Shown: positions 63,263 to 64,000 of the stretch, in pieces | Layout of the letters: every line of letters begins with the position of its first letter | Position numbering within the stretch: position 1 is the stretch's first letter | NCBI RefSeq assembly: GCF_002291445.1 | Contig: NZ_CP014137.1 | Span: 3,720,001 to 3,784,000 of the forward strand | Direction: 5' to 3' | DNA length: 64,000 bases | Origin: Brenneria goodwinii | Lineage (GTDB): Bacteria > Pseudomonadota > Gammaproteobacteria > Enterobacterales > Enterobacteriaceae | The notes under the pieces: model-generated | What the model was told of the DNA's origin: nothing | Databases searched by the model: none | What the model saw: only the letters and a program-made list of their open reading frames with translations | Made by a program: the position numbers and the translations under genes

Positions 63263-63922
63263 ATGAGTGTGGTTCATGAAATTATTCAGGCGCTATGGCA
63301 TCAGGATTTTAGCGCACTGGCAGACCCCCACGTCATCTGGGTGGTTTACGGCATTTTGTTTACAACCCTGTTTCTGGAGAATGGCCTGCTGCCAGCCTCT
63401 TTTCTTCCTGGCGATAGCCTGCTGCTGTTGGCCGGCGCCATGATCGCCAAAGGCGTCATGAGTTTTATTCCCACCATGATTCTGCTGACCATAGCCGCCA
63501 GCCTCGGATGTTGGTTCAGCTACCTTCAAGGGCGCTGGCTGGGAGATACCCGCTTGGTGAAAGGTTGGCTGCTGCAACTCCCCGCCCACTACCACCAGCG
63601 CGCTCACCACCTGTTTTACCGCCACGGGCTGGTGGCGTTGCTGATTGGCCGTTTCCTGGCGTTTGTCCGTACGCTGTTGCCGACAATCGCCGGTATTTCC
63701 GGACTCAATAACGTTCGTTTTCAGATATTTAACTGGCTCAGCGGTTTTCTTTGGGTTGGCGGCATTGTGACGCTCGGCTACGCCATGAGCCACATTCCAC
63801 TGGTAAAACGCTATGAAGATCAGGTCATGACCGCGCTGATCCTTCTGCCCGTCATTCTGCTGATTGGTGGGTTAATCGGCATCGTCATTATGGTATGGCG
63901 CAGGAAACACGCCACGGCCTAA
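63263..63922 (+). CDS. yghB: DedA family membrane protein, YghB type
   Basis: The 219-residue protein has the DedA family layout of six or so hydrophobic segments and the conserved region ENGLLPASFLPGDSLLLLAG, then FYRHGLVALLIGRFLAFVRTLLP and AGISGLNNVRFQIFNWLSG. DedA proteins are undecaprenyl-phosphate or lipid flippases that support envelope integrity; YghB and YqjA are redundant in E. coli. It keeps the metC-yghB neighbourhood of E. coli. Confidence 0.92.
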   Translation: MSVVHEIIQALWHQDFSALADPHVIWVVYGILFTTLFLENGLLPASFLPGDSLLLLAGAMIAKGVMSFIPTMILLTIAASLGCWFSYLQGRWLGDTRLVKGWLLQLPAHYHQRAHHLFYRHGLVALLIGRFLAFVRTLLPTIAGISGLNNVRFQIFNWLSGFLWVGGIVTLGYAMSHIPLVKRYEDQVMTALILLPVILLIGGLIGIVIMVWRRKHATA

Positions 63923-64000
63923 GCGCGTTAACCCGTCTCTTAAAGCGTTAAAACACGACTTCACGCCGGATTAAATAGCAGCCTTATTTTCTACTATAAT

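Overview
The window reads as a chromosomal segment of an enterobacterium. Close E. coli-type versions of nrdDG, ygiQ, valS-holC-pepA, lptFG, leuX, cfa, aspA-dcuA and metC-yghB support this. The complete sucrose cluster scrK-scrY-scrA-scrB-scrR, the anbu proteolysis operon and the PTS/TRAP/peptide transport complement fit a plant-associated member of the Pectobacteriaceae (Brenneria, Pectobacterium, Dickeya, Lonsdalea). The genus is an inference; no marker gene fixes it.

Layout. 1-3.3 kb: anbu operon (circularly permuted ATP-grasp, alpha-E, transglutaminase-like, Anbu peptidase), facing a dipeptide-type ABC transporter (3.3-8.3 kb). 8.3-16.0 kb: nrdD-nrdG, with NrdR boxes and DnaA boxes upstream, then yraR-like, yhbP, ygiQ and a membrane-anchored bactofilin. 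16.4-23.0 kb: sucrose uptake and hydrolysis with its LacI-type repressor. 23.2-24.7 kb: exbBD with a Fur-like box. 25.5-28.4 kb: TRAP transporter. 28.5-35.9 kb: valS-holC and pepA, divergent from lptFG. 36.07 kb: tRNA-Leu (leuX).

Accessory DNA follows leuX. A first element of about 8.4 kb is bounded by the 3' end of leuX (attL) and an imperfect copy at 44.55 kb (attR). It carries a P4-type integrase, a small antitoxin-like gene, hipBA behind four operators spaced exactly 27 bp apart, an IS3-family insertion with a nonsense-mutated orfA, a RelE/HigB-HigA pair, and a very AT-rich pair: a ParB-like/possible HEPN protein and a Dam-type adenine methyltransferase. Beyond attR lie a small membrane protein/DUF1493 pair, a phage methylase remnant, and a topAI (yjhX)-methyltransferase-yjhP operon in which the yjhQ antitoxin gene of E. 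coli is absent.

49.0-64.0 kb: cidAB-type holin genes, regulators, cfa, a DUF1615 lipoprotein, then a hairpin-rich noncoding stretch. That stretch has the seqA/seqB/seqC layout of the phage P4 CI antisense immunity RNA and precedes a 111-codon orphan gene. After it come a 102-bp inverted-repeat element, fosA, an unknown membrane protein, LysR-aspA-dcuA, metC and a DedA-family gene.

The least explained parts are the ParB-like/Dam pair, the remodelled topAI operon and the free-standing P4-CI-like RNA. No CRISPR array or rRNA was seen. Calls rest on reading the sequence and remembered family features; no database search was run.
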